DNA of 64,000 bases from Perilla frutescens (GCA_026008535.1 BRKX01000009.1:33484501-33548500); one strand, 5' to 3'. Shown: positions 1-12,125, numbered from the stretch's first letter. The notes: generated by a model not told the origin, from the sequence alone. Numbers and translations are program-made.

Positions 1-1855
1 GGTTCAACTCTCTATAGTCAATGCACATCCGCATCGATCCATCTTTTTTCTTCACGAATAGCACAGGTGCTCCCTATGGTGAAACGCTCGGTCGGATCAA
101 TTTGTTGTCAAGCAACTTCTGAAGTTGAACTTTGAGCACTTGCAACTCTTTTGGCGCCATTCTATACGGAGCTTTAGATATTGGTGCCGCACCTGGCACT
201 AGGTCGATGGTGAACTCGATCTGACGGTCAGGATGAATCCCTGGCAACTCGTCTGGGAATACGTCGGGAAATTCGTTCACCACTAGTACATCTGACACTT
301 TCACTTTAGTGGACGTTGACTCCACTATACTAACGAGATATCTCTGACACCCTTTCTTCTTTAATAACTTCATTACCTTCATTGCTGTAATGATTCTCTT
401 AGTTGACCCCGTTCTTGCACCATAGAAGGTTAACTTAGGCTCGCTCGGAAAATTAAATTCGACCTCACGATCACGACATCGAATCGTGGCATGATTTCCA
501 CTTAACCAATCCATACCTAGGATTACGTCGAAATCACGCATCTCCAAGACATGGAGATCTGCTCTCAGAACTTTATTATTGATTTCTAGCTTCAGGCCAT
601 ACGCCATCTTGCTAGACGAAACTCTTTTTCCCGAAGGAATACTGATCTCTAACAATTCACCACTATCTTTGCATAAAACACCAAGCTTGGAACAGAAACT
701 TGGGGATATAAAGGAATGAGATGCACCGGAATCGAATTATACCAAAGCTGGAACATTTGATACTCGAAGAATACCTGACATAGTATCCTCGCCTGACTTA
801 GGGTTCTTTTCCTCGCTCTCTAAAGCAAACAGTCGAGGCTTCACCTTTCTTTCTTGCTCTTTCTTCTTCTTCGGGCAGTCATAGGACAGATGGCTCGGAT
901 CCCCACATGTAAAGCAAACCCTCTGTCCTGCACGGCACTTTCCTGGATGGAACTTTTGGCACTTAGGGCAAGGAGCCCTATCGTTGCTTCCTCTTTGTGG
1001 GATAGGCCTCTGCTGCCATGGCTTGTTTTGCATAGGAGCTTTCGCTTTTCCTTTATCCTGCGGCTCCCATTTCCTCTTGCCAAAAGCCTCACGCTGCCTT
1101 TGGTCCTTCAGGTCCAACTGGAGCCCATGAGAGATGGCTTGGGCCCTCTCAATCACTTCACCATAGGTTCTCAACCTTTGGCCTAACAGAATTCCCGCAA
1201 TTTCGGGACACAAACCACGCTCAAAACGTTGAGCCTTCTTTTCATCCGTATCCACGATGTACGGAGCATAGCGGGAGAGACGATTGAATCGCCTCTCATA
1301 TTCAATCACAGTCATTCCTCCTTCCCTTAAGTTAAGGAATTCGGTCTCCATCTTAGTCTTGAAAGACTCAGGGAAGTATCGAGTGAGGATCAACTCTTTC
1401 AAGTCGGTCCATACCAAAGCTTGACGTTGCTCGGGTGTCATAGTTTAGGAATGGGTTTCCCACCAAAAGCTCACCTCTTCTGCAAACTGAAAGATAGCAC
1501 GTGAGGCCTTCTGCACCTTAGTGCATTGAATATGCTCAAAGATCCGCTCCATTTCCCGGATCCACTCCTCTGTCGCTTCAGGACCTTCACTTCCTTTGAG
1601 CCTAGACGGCCCCATTCTTCTGAACTGCTCGACTACATCGAACACCTCTTTTTGGAGCCTTTCTCCTTCAGTCACTCCTCCTCGCCCCATTTGCTGGGCC
1701 ATGAGACCCTGGAGCGTCTCTAGGAAACCTCGGGCAAAGTCGGGCCCGTTCTCTCGTGGTGGAGGGTCATGGAGACCACCCCCTTTATTACTTGATTCCT
1801 CTGCATCTTGCGGAGCAGGGGCACGATGCGGAGGCATCTTAAAGCCTTTAGGCAC
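1..1855 (-). pseudogene. Gypsy A gag-protease-RT polyprotein (Tekay-like), broken, runs off the left edge
   Basis: This is the Gag-Pol of a Ty3/gypsy retrotransposon. Reading leftward, Gag runs from ATG at 1855 to about 740. It has a CPKCQKFHPGKC stretch and a CCHC zinc knuckle (CFTCGDPSHLSYDC) for nucleic-acid binding. The aspartic protease follows, with DSGASHSF near 719-735 and the ILGMDWL motif near 510-530. RT begins near 200 (APYRMAP) and continues to the window edge with KKKDGSMRMCIDYREL. Three in-frame nonsense codons break a single frame: TAA at 1445-1447, TAA at 737-739 just before the protease aspartate, and TAG at 74-76 where related elements have Trp. The paired Cys motifs and the FPDVFPDELPG linker fit the Tekay/Del chromovirus clade from memory; the clade is inferred, while the gypsy identity is firm. 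Confidence 0.9.
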
Positions 1856-2637
1856 ACTTGATTGTTAGGTTAATGTCATTCTTAAAGCTAATTCAAGGAC
1901 TACTTAAAGCACTTTTCATCATTTCATAATCAAGAAAGCACACAACTTCCAAGATTTCATTTCTTTAAAGCATGCATCGGGAATTTAAAACATCATAGTT
2001 GATCGTGACAACAGATACATTTCATTCATCTTTATCGTCCAACTTCGGACCATTATTTTCTTTTTCATGCTATCACGATTTATTCAACTCTTTAATTCCT
2101 TTAACTTCTTTCCCGACACACTCCATAATACACACCCCCATTTCATATTACTCATACTTGAAAATCCTTAAAAGTACATATCTTAGGATCGGAGTCAAGC
2201 CGAGTAGCCATCGTGAACAACCACCCACATTTCTCACACATAAATCAAGCACATGCAGAACAAGTCTACAGGAGCGTAGACCATGCAAAACACATTTACA
2301 ATTACTCAACTTGAATTTTCAAAACAAATTTACTACTCATTTAATGCACACTGAAATTACATAAAATTAAGGTATGGCAAACATAAAATTGAACGCAATT
2401 ACAATCATTCTTTATCACATAACTCGACATTTTAGTATTAAAAATTCAAACTGTATTATTATATACTCAGTATAATATCATTGTGTGCTATGACGTATTG
2501 GTTCGAGTGGAACAACCTGAAATGAAACAACGGCATAATACAAATATACTCACATGATTAATATTCAACAATATCAATTCGAAATCATTTTACTAAAATT
2601 ATGATTTATAATTTAGCAAAAGGATCGGGGTATCACA
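1856..2637 (-). mobile_element. Gypsy A leader and internally deleted 5' LTR
   Basis: 1998-2282 closely matches the leader of gypsy B at 14245-14523. About 2370-2637 matches the outer end of B's LTR (16748-17004). The element therefore keeps its leader and the first bases of its 5' LTR (minus strand starts TGTGATACCCCGATCC at 2637). It lacks the primer-binding site and about 2 kb of LTR present in B. 2283-2370 could not be aligned by eye. Bases 2638-2642 (GTTGG) would be the target-site duplication, but the matching copy lies off the window. Confidence 0.75.
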
Positions 2638-2642
2638 GTTGG

Positions 2643-3556
2643 ATTTCTAACAAAAATAATTTTGAGTTAGATTCTATCTTATATTATATTTTTCTAAATT
2701 CAATGTTAATTTTTCCTTGATAGACTGCTTAAGATTTAGAGAAATATTTTCTATTCATTAGGCTTAAGATGTATAAAAAATCTTAGTCGTTCATCGGTGA
2801 TGGTCCTAAGAGAACTGCCCTTTCTTTCATGTGATTGTTGAATTTATGTTTTTCGCACATAATAAATTTGTGCGATACTGGGTGGATGGATACTGAGATG
2901 GGTATCATGGGTTAACGTATTGTAAATTTAAACAATTTAATTAGATCCAGAGATTAAATGAAAATCAGCATAGTAATTAGTAACCAACAAACCTGCACGC
3001 TATCAAACTTTTCTCTTTTTACTACATAGGATTGCCACCTTTCTAGTAAAGACGAGAAGCATATTATTGGGGTGGTCATATATAAGTCAGTCTGCTCAAG
3101 GTTTTTTACATTTTATTGATTAATTTTGTGTTCATGATGAATGCCGGTGGGTATGGGAAAGAGGGCTTTGTTGATTGTGGGAATATTTTTTTTCTTTATT
3201 CGCAGCTTCATCTTGTAGAGGTATCAATAATCAAATTTTAGTTTTTTATAGTTATTGAAACATTTGATCATGTAGACCGTAGTTTGATTTTTTCCTTTTT
3301 TTTCTAGAGGAAGTTTGACCAAGTGTGCTGCTTTGATTGATCATATATTTCATGTATGCGGGTTTAAGCTAATGCTTGGAATATATATAAAAAGAAGAAC
3401 CATCATTCACTTATGCATTTATGTGGTGGAATAATCCATTGGTTTGAGTTGATTTTTTGACAAATAAGCTGGCTCAATTTTATTGGAAAAAATAAATAAA
3501 AATAATACTTCCATTTTCAAGCCCGTCTGAAGTTTACTGTTCACTTATCTCTGCAG
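2643..3556. other. AT-rich CACTA 5' region, no coding content seen
   Basis: This stretch lies between the end of gypsy A and the lipase-like exon. It is AT-rich, with T-runs typical of plant introns. No open frame of note, no CACTA terminus and no ACAACGGTT repeats were found. It may be transposon 5' sequence or introns of the captured gene fragment. Confidence 0.4.
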
Positions 3557-3800
3557 ATTTGAAGGTGAACCACAAGCATCATCCGCATAATCAGTTGGCT
3601 TCGTACAATCATACACTCACAAGAATTTTAGTGCAATATGCTTCTGCGGTGAGTTTAGTTTGAATCACGTTATATTTGGTTATTTTCTAGTAGTACTTTC
3701 ATAATTTTCAACAAAGTTCCAGTGTGATCATTATTTTTTAGAGCAGTTTCCACCTGGGCCTGCAAGTGGCGAACAGGCTGCTTGATGTAATTTGAGAAGT
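3557..3800 (+). pseudogene. Lipase class 3-like gene fragment, possibly captured by the CACTA
   Basis: A plausible exon runs 3557-3648, bounded by CTGCAG upstream and GTGAGT downstream. It encodes LKVNHKHH...YNHTLTRILVQYASA. This resembles the N-terminal part of plant class 3 (alpha/beta-hydrolase) lipases, which I recall as having a YNHTLATILVEYASAVYMS-like segment. After an intron-like stretch, TTTTTTAG near 3735-3741 precedes a frame reading STWACKW, comparable to the FTWTC motif that follows in those proteins. The catalytic GxSxG region is absent, so no activity is expected. It sits 5' of the transposase in the same orientation, inside the inferred CACTA boundaries, so it could be a host gene piece picked up by the transposon. 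The family call rests on memory of one motif. Confidence 0.45.
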
Positions 3801-4438
3801 TTTGAGAATTTAATGGATACATACATATATATATATATATTATTGCTAACCATAAGACTTGGTTATTTGTACAGGTTCAATTTTTTTCTAAGTCTCTTAT
3901 AGATATACACTAGTTAATCAGCTATCAGATCTGGTGATTTTCCTTGGCGAAGATAGTTCCTGACTTCCCTTACTAGGTCAGTCCATTGTTTAAGGAATGA
4001 GCTCACACATTGTGGGGTGCATTCGCTTTATTTATCAATCTTTTCCTATATTTAAATTTGCATTGTTTTTAATTTTAACTTGTCCCGACACATGTTAAAA
4101 CACATACCCCCGTTGAAAATATTTTATGTGAGTGGAAATATTTTCTCTTATACTCATGCTATTTTGAGATATGTTGTGCTATTTTGAGAATCGGTTTATG
4201 CTCTATTGTTTACTCTTATGGTTATCTGTTATGTCTATAAATTTGATTAATTATTCTCTTCTTGTGATTCCCTGTCATGCCTAAAAATTATACCAAATAA
4301 AAAGTAAAAAAATAGGTGGTTCTGATATGTTATTAATATAATTTACGAATACCCATCACATATTCCAAACCTTACTTGAATACACTTAATGGAATTTCTA
4401 ATTTTTAGATTTCATTTCAACATTATTCTCTTATGTGA
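3801..4438. other. AT-rich stretch upstream of the CACTA transposase
   Basis: No coding motif was recognised. It contains a short (TA)n run near 3824-3841 and AT-rich sequence immediately before the transposase start. It may hold the transposase promoter and 5' UTR, but no individual element can be supported. Confidence 0.35.
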
Positions 4439-7400
4439 ATGTCCAAAATGGATAAATCATGGATGTCCACCAATCGGTTATCACGTGCGTACGAGGATGG
4501 GGTAGAATCTTTCTTGCAATTTGCTTTGAAAAATGCAAAAGATTCTAAACTTTTGCCCTGTCCTTGTGCAAAATGTGTGAATTTAAAAAGTAAAAATATT
4601 GCCACAATGAGGGCACACTTGTGTTGCAATGGTATGGATCTAACATACGATAGATGGATATTTCATGGAGAACCTCTTAGGTCTAGCAACATAGTACATG
4701 AAAGAGATAAAATGGAAAAAGATGAAGATCAACATCAGGATGTTGAGGATCCTATTGATATGGTCCATGATGCATATGAGACTTATGAAGATAATCCATC
4801 TCAATTTAGAAAGTTGCTTGAGGATGCTGAAAAACCTTTGTATCCCGAAAATAGCAAATTCACAAAGTTATCAGCCATTGTAAAACTGTATAACTTGAAG
4901 GCAAAGTATGGATGGAGCAATGCTAGTTTCACTGATCTATTAAGTTTGTTAGGAGAAATGCTCCCAGATCACAATGAGTTGCCGTCTTCGTTATATGATG
5001 CAAAGAAATGTTTAAGCACGTTGGGAATGAGTTATGAGAAAATCCATGCCTGCCCCAATGATTGCATTCTATATCGTAAGACATATAAGGACTCTACCAT
5101 TTATCCTACTTGTGGGTTGTCAAGATGGAAGGTTAGCAAGAGGAATAAATTACGTAGTGGGGTTCCTGCAAAGGTTTTATGGTACTTTCCACCAATACCA
5201 CAATTTTTGAGAATGATTCGAAATAAGGAGATATCTAAGGAGTTAACTTGGTATGCTGATAATCGAAGATGTGATGGGTTTCTACGTCATCCAGCTGATT
5301 CACCCGCTTGGAGGCTAGTCGACCACAAATGGTCAGATTTTTCTGCAGAGCCTCGGAATCTTAGATTAGCCCTTTCTGTTGATGGTCTTAATCCTCATAG
5401 CATGATGAATTCTACTTATAGTTGTTGGCCGATCATATTTGTCACATACAATCTTCCACCGTGGTTGTGCATGAAGAGAAAGTTTATGATGCTAACTTTA
5501 TTAATATCTGGTCCTAAACAGCCCGGTAATGACATCGATGTCTACTTGTCGCCACTGATTGATGACTTAAAGGAGCTATGAGATGTAGGTATCCTAGGTT
5601 ACGATGCACATAGAGAAGAAAGCTTTATGCTCAAAGCTGTTTTACTATGGACTATCAATGATTTCCCTGCATATGGGAACCTGTCAGGATGTTGCGTTAA
5701 AGAATATAAAGCATGCCCACATTGTGGTGACAAAACTGATGCAATATGGTTATATCATGGTAGAAAAATCTCATATGCAGGTCATAGAAGATTTCTACCC
5801 AGATATCATCCTTATTGAAAGCAAAAGAGAGCCTTTAATGGCGAACAAGAGTTTAACTCTACTCCAAAAACATTGACTGGCCAAGAGGTTTTTAATAGAG
5901 TCAAGGACATTAATTGTGTTTGGGGGAAAATGAATTCTAAAAAAGGGGCGAACAAGGATGATGGTCAATCATGCTGGAAGAAGAAGTCGATATTCTTTGA
6001 CCTTCCATATTGGAGATATCTACATATTCGACAGTACTCGATGTAATGCATATTGAGAAAAATGTTTGTGAAAGTCTCATCGGTACACTACTTGACATCC
6101 CAGGAAAGACAAAAGATGGCATTGCATCAAGGCAAGACCTTATAAAGATGGGATTGCGGAATGAGTTGGCTCCAAAGGTTGGAGAAAAGCGAACCTTTTT
6201 GCCACCTGCCTGTTATACATTAAACAGAGATGAAAAAAGAAAATTGTGCAGCTCCTTGTCTGGAATGAAGGTACCTCTGGGCTATTCCTCTAATATAGCT
6301 AATCTAGTTTCGATGAAGAACTTGAAGCTTACTGGACTTAAGTCACATGATTGCCACACTTTAATGCAACAATTACATCGAGTTGCGATTCGTGGTGTCT
6401 TGCCAAAACATGTTAGATATGCTATCAGAAAGTTTTGTTTTTTTTTTCAATGTATTATGTAAGAAAGTAATTGATGCATCAAAGTTGGATGAGATCCAAA
6501 GTGATATTGTGATGACTCTATGCTTGTTGGAGAAGTATTTTCCTCCGTCATTCTTTGATATAATGGTTCATTTAGTGGTCCATCTTGTGCGAGAGGTTAA
6601 ATTATGTGGGCCAGTTTGGTATAGATGGATGTATCCATTTGAAAGATTCATGAGAATCTTAAAAGGATATGTACGAAATCGCAATCGGCCCGAAGGATGC
6701 ATTGCTGAATGCTATGTTGCTGAAGAGGCGATAAAATTTTGTGCAGATTACTTATCCAATGTGCACACAATTGGAATCCCATCTAGTCAGACTGAAGCAT
6801 ACCGAACAAAGCGTTTATCTCAACCTAATTTGCAATTGATTAATGATGATGAGTTTAACCGGGCCCATCTCCATATATTAATAAATGACAGTGAGATTGA
6901 ATCTTATATCGAGTATGGTCTCAAAACTTATTTGATATGTCATTTAAGTTTTATATCATTAAATATGTAATGATATGATTGTATTGTTTTGACTAGGGAG
7001 CATATGACACATTTGAAGCCATCATTTCCTAAAGTTAAGAGTGAGAAGTGGTTCCAAGATAAACATAATCGATCATTTATTATTTGGCTACGTGAACATG
7101 TAAGTTTAAAGATAGTATATGGAACAATTTAACAATAAGTTTGCAATATTAACGTATTGTTTACTTGGTAGATTGTCAGTGTATCCACACATTCCACATG
7201 TCAAGTATCACCTAGGCTAAAGTGGATGGCGCATGGACCTTCTAATCGAGTTTTGAAGTATCAAGGTTATATGATTAATGGTGTTACATATCATACAAGA
7301 GAACGTGATGATCTTCGAATAGTTCAAAATTCTGGAGTTAGCTTAGTTGCAAAGACAATGCAAGTAGCTAGTGCAAAGGATAAAAATCCAATTGTAGCGG

Positions 7401-7828
7401 ACATGATGTTTTATGGAAGAATTGAGGAAATATGGAAGCTCGATTATAATATCTGTAAATTTGTTGTATTTCAGTGTAGTTGGGTAGATAATAAAAGTGG
7501 TGTCAAAGTAGATGATCTTGGTTTTACTTTAGTCGACCTTAAAAAAATAGGATACAAAAATGATTCATTTATTTTAGGTAAGCTTGTCAAACAAGTGTTC
7601 TATATTGATGACCCAAAAGAATCAACAAGGTATGTCGTGCTTCCATCTCCTAGTAAAGATTACATTGAATTCATTAATGATGATGAGTTGGGAGATTTTG
7701 GTATCCACCATCCTTGTTTTACCACAGGGGTACCAACAATGGATCTAAATGATGAATATGATGAAAATGAACCAAGCTGGGTACGTGGAGATTGTGATGG
7801 AACTTGGGTTGACAATAATGACTCTTAG
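4439..7828 (+). pseudogene. CACTA TNP2-type transposase, degenerate multi-exon gene
   Basis: This is the transposase that would bind CACTA ends and catalyse DNA cleavage and strand transfer in the nucleus. From ATG 4439 the domains run in the family order. First comes the transposase-associated N-terminus (MDKSWM, LPCPCAKC). Next is the TNP2 core (LALSVDGLNPHS, YNLPPWLCMK, GPKQPGNDIDVYLSPL, WTINDFPAYGNLSG, LDVMHIEKNVCESLIGTLLDI). A DUF4218-like region follows (YFPPSFFDIMVHLVVHL, WMYPFERFMRILKGYV), and a DUF4216-like C-terminus lies in 7226-7828. GT-AG introns fit at 6913-6996 and 7100-7171 and keep the frame (…YIE-EHMTHLK…). Lesions are TGA at 5579-5581 (LKEL*DVG; Trp in relatives), TGA at 5816-5818, a frameshift near 6035 before VLDVMHIEKN, and a frameshift in the T-run near 6434-6446. 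The protein cannot be made as it stands. Confidence 0.93.
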
Positions 7829-7984
7829 TTAGGTAATTAAAAGTAATTATATTATTTCTTCAATGGTATATTTCATATGTTTTACTACGAATTATGCTGT
7901 CTTTTTTCTCACACATTTTATATGTTTGCTTATCGATTTGTCTAATATGTTTTGCAAATTATTTGATCAGATCTTGGACTGATT

Positions 7985-9073
7985 ATGGATGCTAAGGAGA
8001 GTGTTAAGGATATGAAAGAGAGTGAAGAGTCTGGGATAGATTCTAAATCTACACAATCATCAAGAGCACTAAGAGGAAAGATTTATTTAAATGAGCTTGC
8101 AAAATGAAAGGCGAAAGGGATTTGACAAGAAATTAAGTTCAACAAACTCGGACAACCAGTCGGACCAGCTGCATCCGAAATGCAGAGCTACATTGGACTT
8201 CTTGCGAGGAAAGATGTGAAGATAACTTATAAGACATGGAGAAACGTGCCTAAAGAAGTGAAAGAACTCATACGGGAATCAGTGAATGTAAGCAAGCAGA
8301 ATACACTATGTTTTTAATGTTTTAATATGTCTTACTCATGATTTGTTCATATTTTCTTGTAGTTATCATACCAGGTTGATGAGAAATGAAAGTCTGGATG
8401 CCTTGAATCAGCAAATGCAAAGTGGCGACAGTGGAAAACTAAGCTATATAATGATTTTATATTGCCACACAAAGATAAACCTGCAATGTTGAATAATCCA
8501 CCACCATGTACTGGCATTCATCCCGAAGAATGGAGTGAATTTGTTATGAGTCGTATGTCGGATGAATTTAAGGCAAGTTTCCTCACCTGCACACTTTAAG
8601 TTAAGCTTAATTATTCTTGCAACTATTAAATTGTTATTACACTTTACTTACTAAAAACTGAGTGAGGTACAGAAAGAGAGAAGGATGAAAAACATATATC
8701 CGCACCGACTCTCTCGTACAGGCTACGCTGGTTTGGCAGAGAAAATGGTAACACATTATAACACCTTGTACATGCTACTGTTTTACTCTTACCATATTAA
8801 CACATTGTACTTTCTTAATTGTAGAAACATGAACTTAGTGGTGATGATGACATAGACAGAGCCCTTATGTGGAAGAAAGCACGAATGACTAAAGATGGAG
8901 ATATAGAAGATGAGAATTTGAAGATGATAGTGGAAAGGATCATAAGATTATAAATGCTTTCTCATTGAAGATATTTCTTAGAAAAAATGTTTGTTAATAT
9001 AATTTTATCATTTGTTAAATAAATAGGATGATTACATAAGGCAAAAAGAAGAAGGAGTGTTTAAGTCTCAAGG
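7985..9073 (+). pseudogene. CACTA second gene, 5' half (Transposase_24 / Ptta-like)
   Basis: From ATG 7985 the frame opens with an acidic segment (MDAKESVKDMKESEESG). It then reads as the plant Ptta/En-Spm accessory protein family: IKFNKLGQPVGP, MQSYIGLLARKDVKITY, WRQWKTKLYND, PPCTGIHPEEWSEFV, YPHRLSRTGYAGLAEKM. Likely exons end before GTAAGCAAG near 8290 and after EFK near 8572; further exons lie at about 8671-8745, 8825-8953 and 9028-9073. At least three TGA codons interrupt the frame (two near 8105-8126, one near 8387). In related CACTA elements this position holds the TNPA-type DNA-binding partner of the transposase. The frame is cut at 9073 by a solo LTR and resumes at 12131 with no lost bases apart from the target duplication. 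Confidence 0.82.
9069..9073. repeat. Target-site duplication CAAGG, left copy
   Basis: CAAGG directly precedes the solo LTR and is repeated exactly at 12126-12130. Removing the LTR and one copy restores the reading frame …VFKSQGFDGD…. Confidence 0.93.
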
Positions 9074-11157
9074 TGTAATAGCCTGGTCCCGAGGATGGGG
9101 ACGAGGTTGTTGTGCGTAAAATATCATGAAAAATCAGAAATCCAGGGTGGGTGTTTTTAGAATTTAACTAAGTTAGCGCCTCAAGAACTTAGGCAACTTA
9201 ACTTTATGACTTGGAAGAACTATCGTTTTCAACGATTCAAAGGGGTTAAAGGGTTCAAACAAGTCAAAGGGGTCAAAAGAATGCCATATCATAGGCCAAC
9301 CGAAATTTAAATAGAATCCAAAGACAAACATGATATGAGTTTGACTTTTCAAATAAACGCGACCTCATCATAGGTCACATCAACTAAGACCCATAGATAG
9401 GTCGGAGTCAAATATATCTTATTATCCTATTCATAGGACGGATCAAGAAAATAACTTAAGATTAACTTGAACGAACAGAATCATGCTTTAAAGAAAAAGC
9501 CTCTTTATAGGCGAACAATAATAACAAGCATTCAAGACTTATTCACAAGTCAACTGACGTTGAATAGATACCAGAATGCTCAACATGTATGACTATTCAA
9601 ATAACTAAGAATCAATAAAGGCATAGACGGGTATGTCAAAAGATCATGCTTCAAAGACTTTATTGATAACTAGGATTCATATTTAAAACATGCGACTATC
9701 AAGAATCAAGTTACACATATCAAGACTAAATACTAACATCAAAGTACTTAGCAGAAATATAGCGGAAGAAAATTATGTAACCATATAGAGCAACAAACTT
9801 GAAACCTCAGACAACCCCACCAGGAGCACATCACCGGTCTCAGCATCTTAACTTGAAAACATTTGAAAAAGTGGGTGTGAGCACTAATGTACTCAGTGAT
9901 TCTTGATAAACTTTAGAAATATCCAATCATAAACTGACGGCATATGGAGAGCAAAACGCAAAAGCCCTCTCCATATCCGCAAAACCTTTTTCTTTCTTTT
10001 TCGGCGCCTTCCTTGGCTCATACTTGTTGTCTACTGCACCCTTAGACCTGCTTTCAGATAGAAGAGGGGTTACCTCAAATATCCTCCCGAGTATGCGTGG
10101 GGATTACCCAGCAGTGACTCTCTTTAATCAAGATTCAACTTTGGTGACATAAGGGTCACATCATGATAATGCAAATAAACTGTTCTTTGAGCTCGATAAC
10201 CTGCTTACAACAGAAACTACATCCTTCCTTAACTTCCTCTTTACTTAACCTTAACGTTCCTTACTTAACCTTATCCTTCCTTACTTAACCTTAACCTTCT
10301 CCTGAATTTAGCTAGCAAAATCAAGCATAGAGCAATCGTCTAATGGCTAATTCTTTAATTGAGCATAATCTCAGCCTACAAGGGATTTATCACTGCCCTA
10401 CAAGGCTATACTTAGCTAAATAAGCTTTAGCAAAATCCAACATTCCAATACGAGAAAAATGAACGCGGATAAATATCGATTGCAATTAAAGCAATTCTAA
10501 ACATCTCATGCTAGAATAAATTGTATATAAACAATCCTAACATCTCTAAACATGCTTGAGAGCTCACTTAACTTATAATAACTTACTTTACTTTATCAAA
10601 CTCAAATAACAATTTAACAATATCATGCATATAACTTCCTTTCTTTCCTTTCATTTCCTTTCCTTGTACAGAGACTAATCAGGCAGAACATAAAATATTT
10701 TAATTGGATATTCATCTTGTCCTATCATACTTCTAAAGCTTAATAGCTCAAACCTTATACTTGGTTTAGAATCACCCACCTCGATGACGAACACCTCGAT
10801 AACGAGCACGTGGACGAAGCAATGAGCCGAAAATCCTTCCTCGGACCACCTCGGGGTTCATCTCTTTTTTACGAAAGTTGATCAACAACTTGAAACCTTA
10901 TTCGAGCTCCTAATAAGACATCTAAATGATATCTAAACCCTTGACCCTTAACTATAACTTAAAACACGAGAATTAAAAGGATTATGATATCTGAAATTAC
11001 CACAAAAGGGGATGGAAAATCCGACTCGAACGATCAAAATTATAGTTAATCAGCCACACTTACATCATAGATCTTCGAAAGAGCTTCGATTTGAGTACTC
11101 ATGGGCCTCGTAACTCCAACCGAGGTGAAAGTTATGGCCTCTGCACGAAAACGTGCT

Positions 11158-11320
11158 GGAGCTGCCACGGGCATGAGCGCCACGGCGCTGGGGTGCGCGC
11201 CGGCGCCCCTCAGGTGCGCCCCGGGGGCCCTCCGCAGCGCGCCCGCGCCTACCAGCACCGAAGGGCACCCCACCGCCGCCGCGGGGGCCTATTGCGCCGC
11301 CGCGCTCCTCTCTCAAATCA
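11158..11320. other. GC-rich island inside solo LTR copy 1
   Basis: Dense GC sequence with many CpG and GCGC/CCGC runs stands out sharply from the AT-rich LTR around it. It lies downstream of the minus-strand TATA box, so it would fall in the R/U5 or 5' UTR of the element transcript. Overlapping open frames on both strands here result from the lack of AT-rich stop codons. Confidence 0.7.
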
Positions 11321-11429
11321 CCACTGACTGGGGGTGCTCTCACGAAGAGAGCTCCTCTCTACTCTCTCTCTCTCTCTACAGAAATGGGATGAAGAATGAA
11401 TGAGCGAGAAATGAGGGAAGGGGGGGCTG

Positions 11430-11439
11430 CTATTTATAG
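11430..11439 (-). promoter_or_regulatory. LTR TATA box
   Basis: CTATAAATAG on the minus strand. The same 10-mer occupies the equivalent place in the related solo LTR (61902-61911). Confidence 0.7.
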
Positions 11440-12125
11440 CCAAAAATATGGCTTCCTCGATACGCTTCTGCAGTGTAACAACTCTGCTTTAAAAATATCG
11501 GGTTCGGTTAAAAGGCGCTTTATTCGATGTCGAGGTCCAAATGACATCGTTTAAGCAATCCGAAAATACCGGGAGGTTCATTGGCTCGAGTCCTATTAAA
11601 TCAACTTGACTTGGGATAAAGAACGAGTCATCTTGAAGGAAAATGAGAAAAGATTCTCTTTTCAAAAATATAGTTACTATTCCACAAAAGGGACAAATAA
11701 AATTCCCGAGCATTCAATTGACCTCAGAATAAAAATTCAGGAACGCCAAAGGATTCCTTAAGAAATTTCCTATAGGATAGGCTTGAAAAAACAAGGCTCG
11801 GGCCAACACAACAGAATTTGTAAATTTCTAACGATCGTGCTCCTACGGAAAAACACTATTCATAACTTCTTTAAACGCGTTTAAATGACCGGGAACTCAA
11901 ACGACTTCAGATTTAAAATCTGAAAGCACCGGCATGCTTCTTGGGTCAATTCCTTTCAAACATGACAAAAATTGGCTATAATTGAGCTGGGATCAAAATT
12001 CTCGAAAAGACGATTTTACAAAAAATAACTTCTAAAGTCGCGATTTAGGACCAAAACATCCTTAACTAGGCTCTAATTAATTTCTTTAATTTTCTAAATG
12101 AACTCTGAAAATCTGGGATGTTACA

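Larger units (their letters stand above)
9074..12125 (-). mobile_element. Solo LTR of a gypsy element (family S), copy 1
   Basis: This 3,052-bp LTR has no internal region. On the plus strand it begins TGTAATAGCCTGGTCCCGAG and ends GGGATGTTACA. It has perfect 5-bp duplications on both sides and is colinear with the solo LTR at 59470-62620. A minus-strand TATA box (CTATAAATAG, 11430-11439) lies about 0.69 kb from its right end, so transcription would run leftward and the element's 5' end is at the right. A GC-rich island (about 11158-11320) follows the TATA box. Short frames inside are chance ORFs. It was formed by recombination between the two LTRs of a full element inserted in the CACTA second gene. 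Confidence 0.92.

Noticed and set aside
854..1868. Plus-strand frames opposite gypsy A gag
   Set aside because: Shadows of the minus-strand gag, which has clear zinc-knuckle and capsid motifs.
1998..2637. Reading the leader match at 1998 as the left boundary of the CACTA insertion
   Set aside because: A and B are separate, diverged copies, and A continues without a CACTA end at this point. Nesting of A in the CACTA explains the arrangement more simply.
2638..4438. A left CACTA terminus within this stretch
   Set aside because: No CACTACTACAAAAA sequence and no ACAACGGTT repeats were found; the CACTAG at about 3908 lacks the rest of the motif.
11046..11403. Four overlapping open frames on both strands, Ala/Arg/Pro-rich
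   Set aside because: They arise from the GC-rich island of the solo LTR, which lacks AT-rich stop codons. No family signature.
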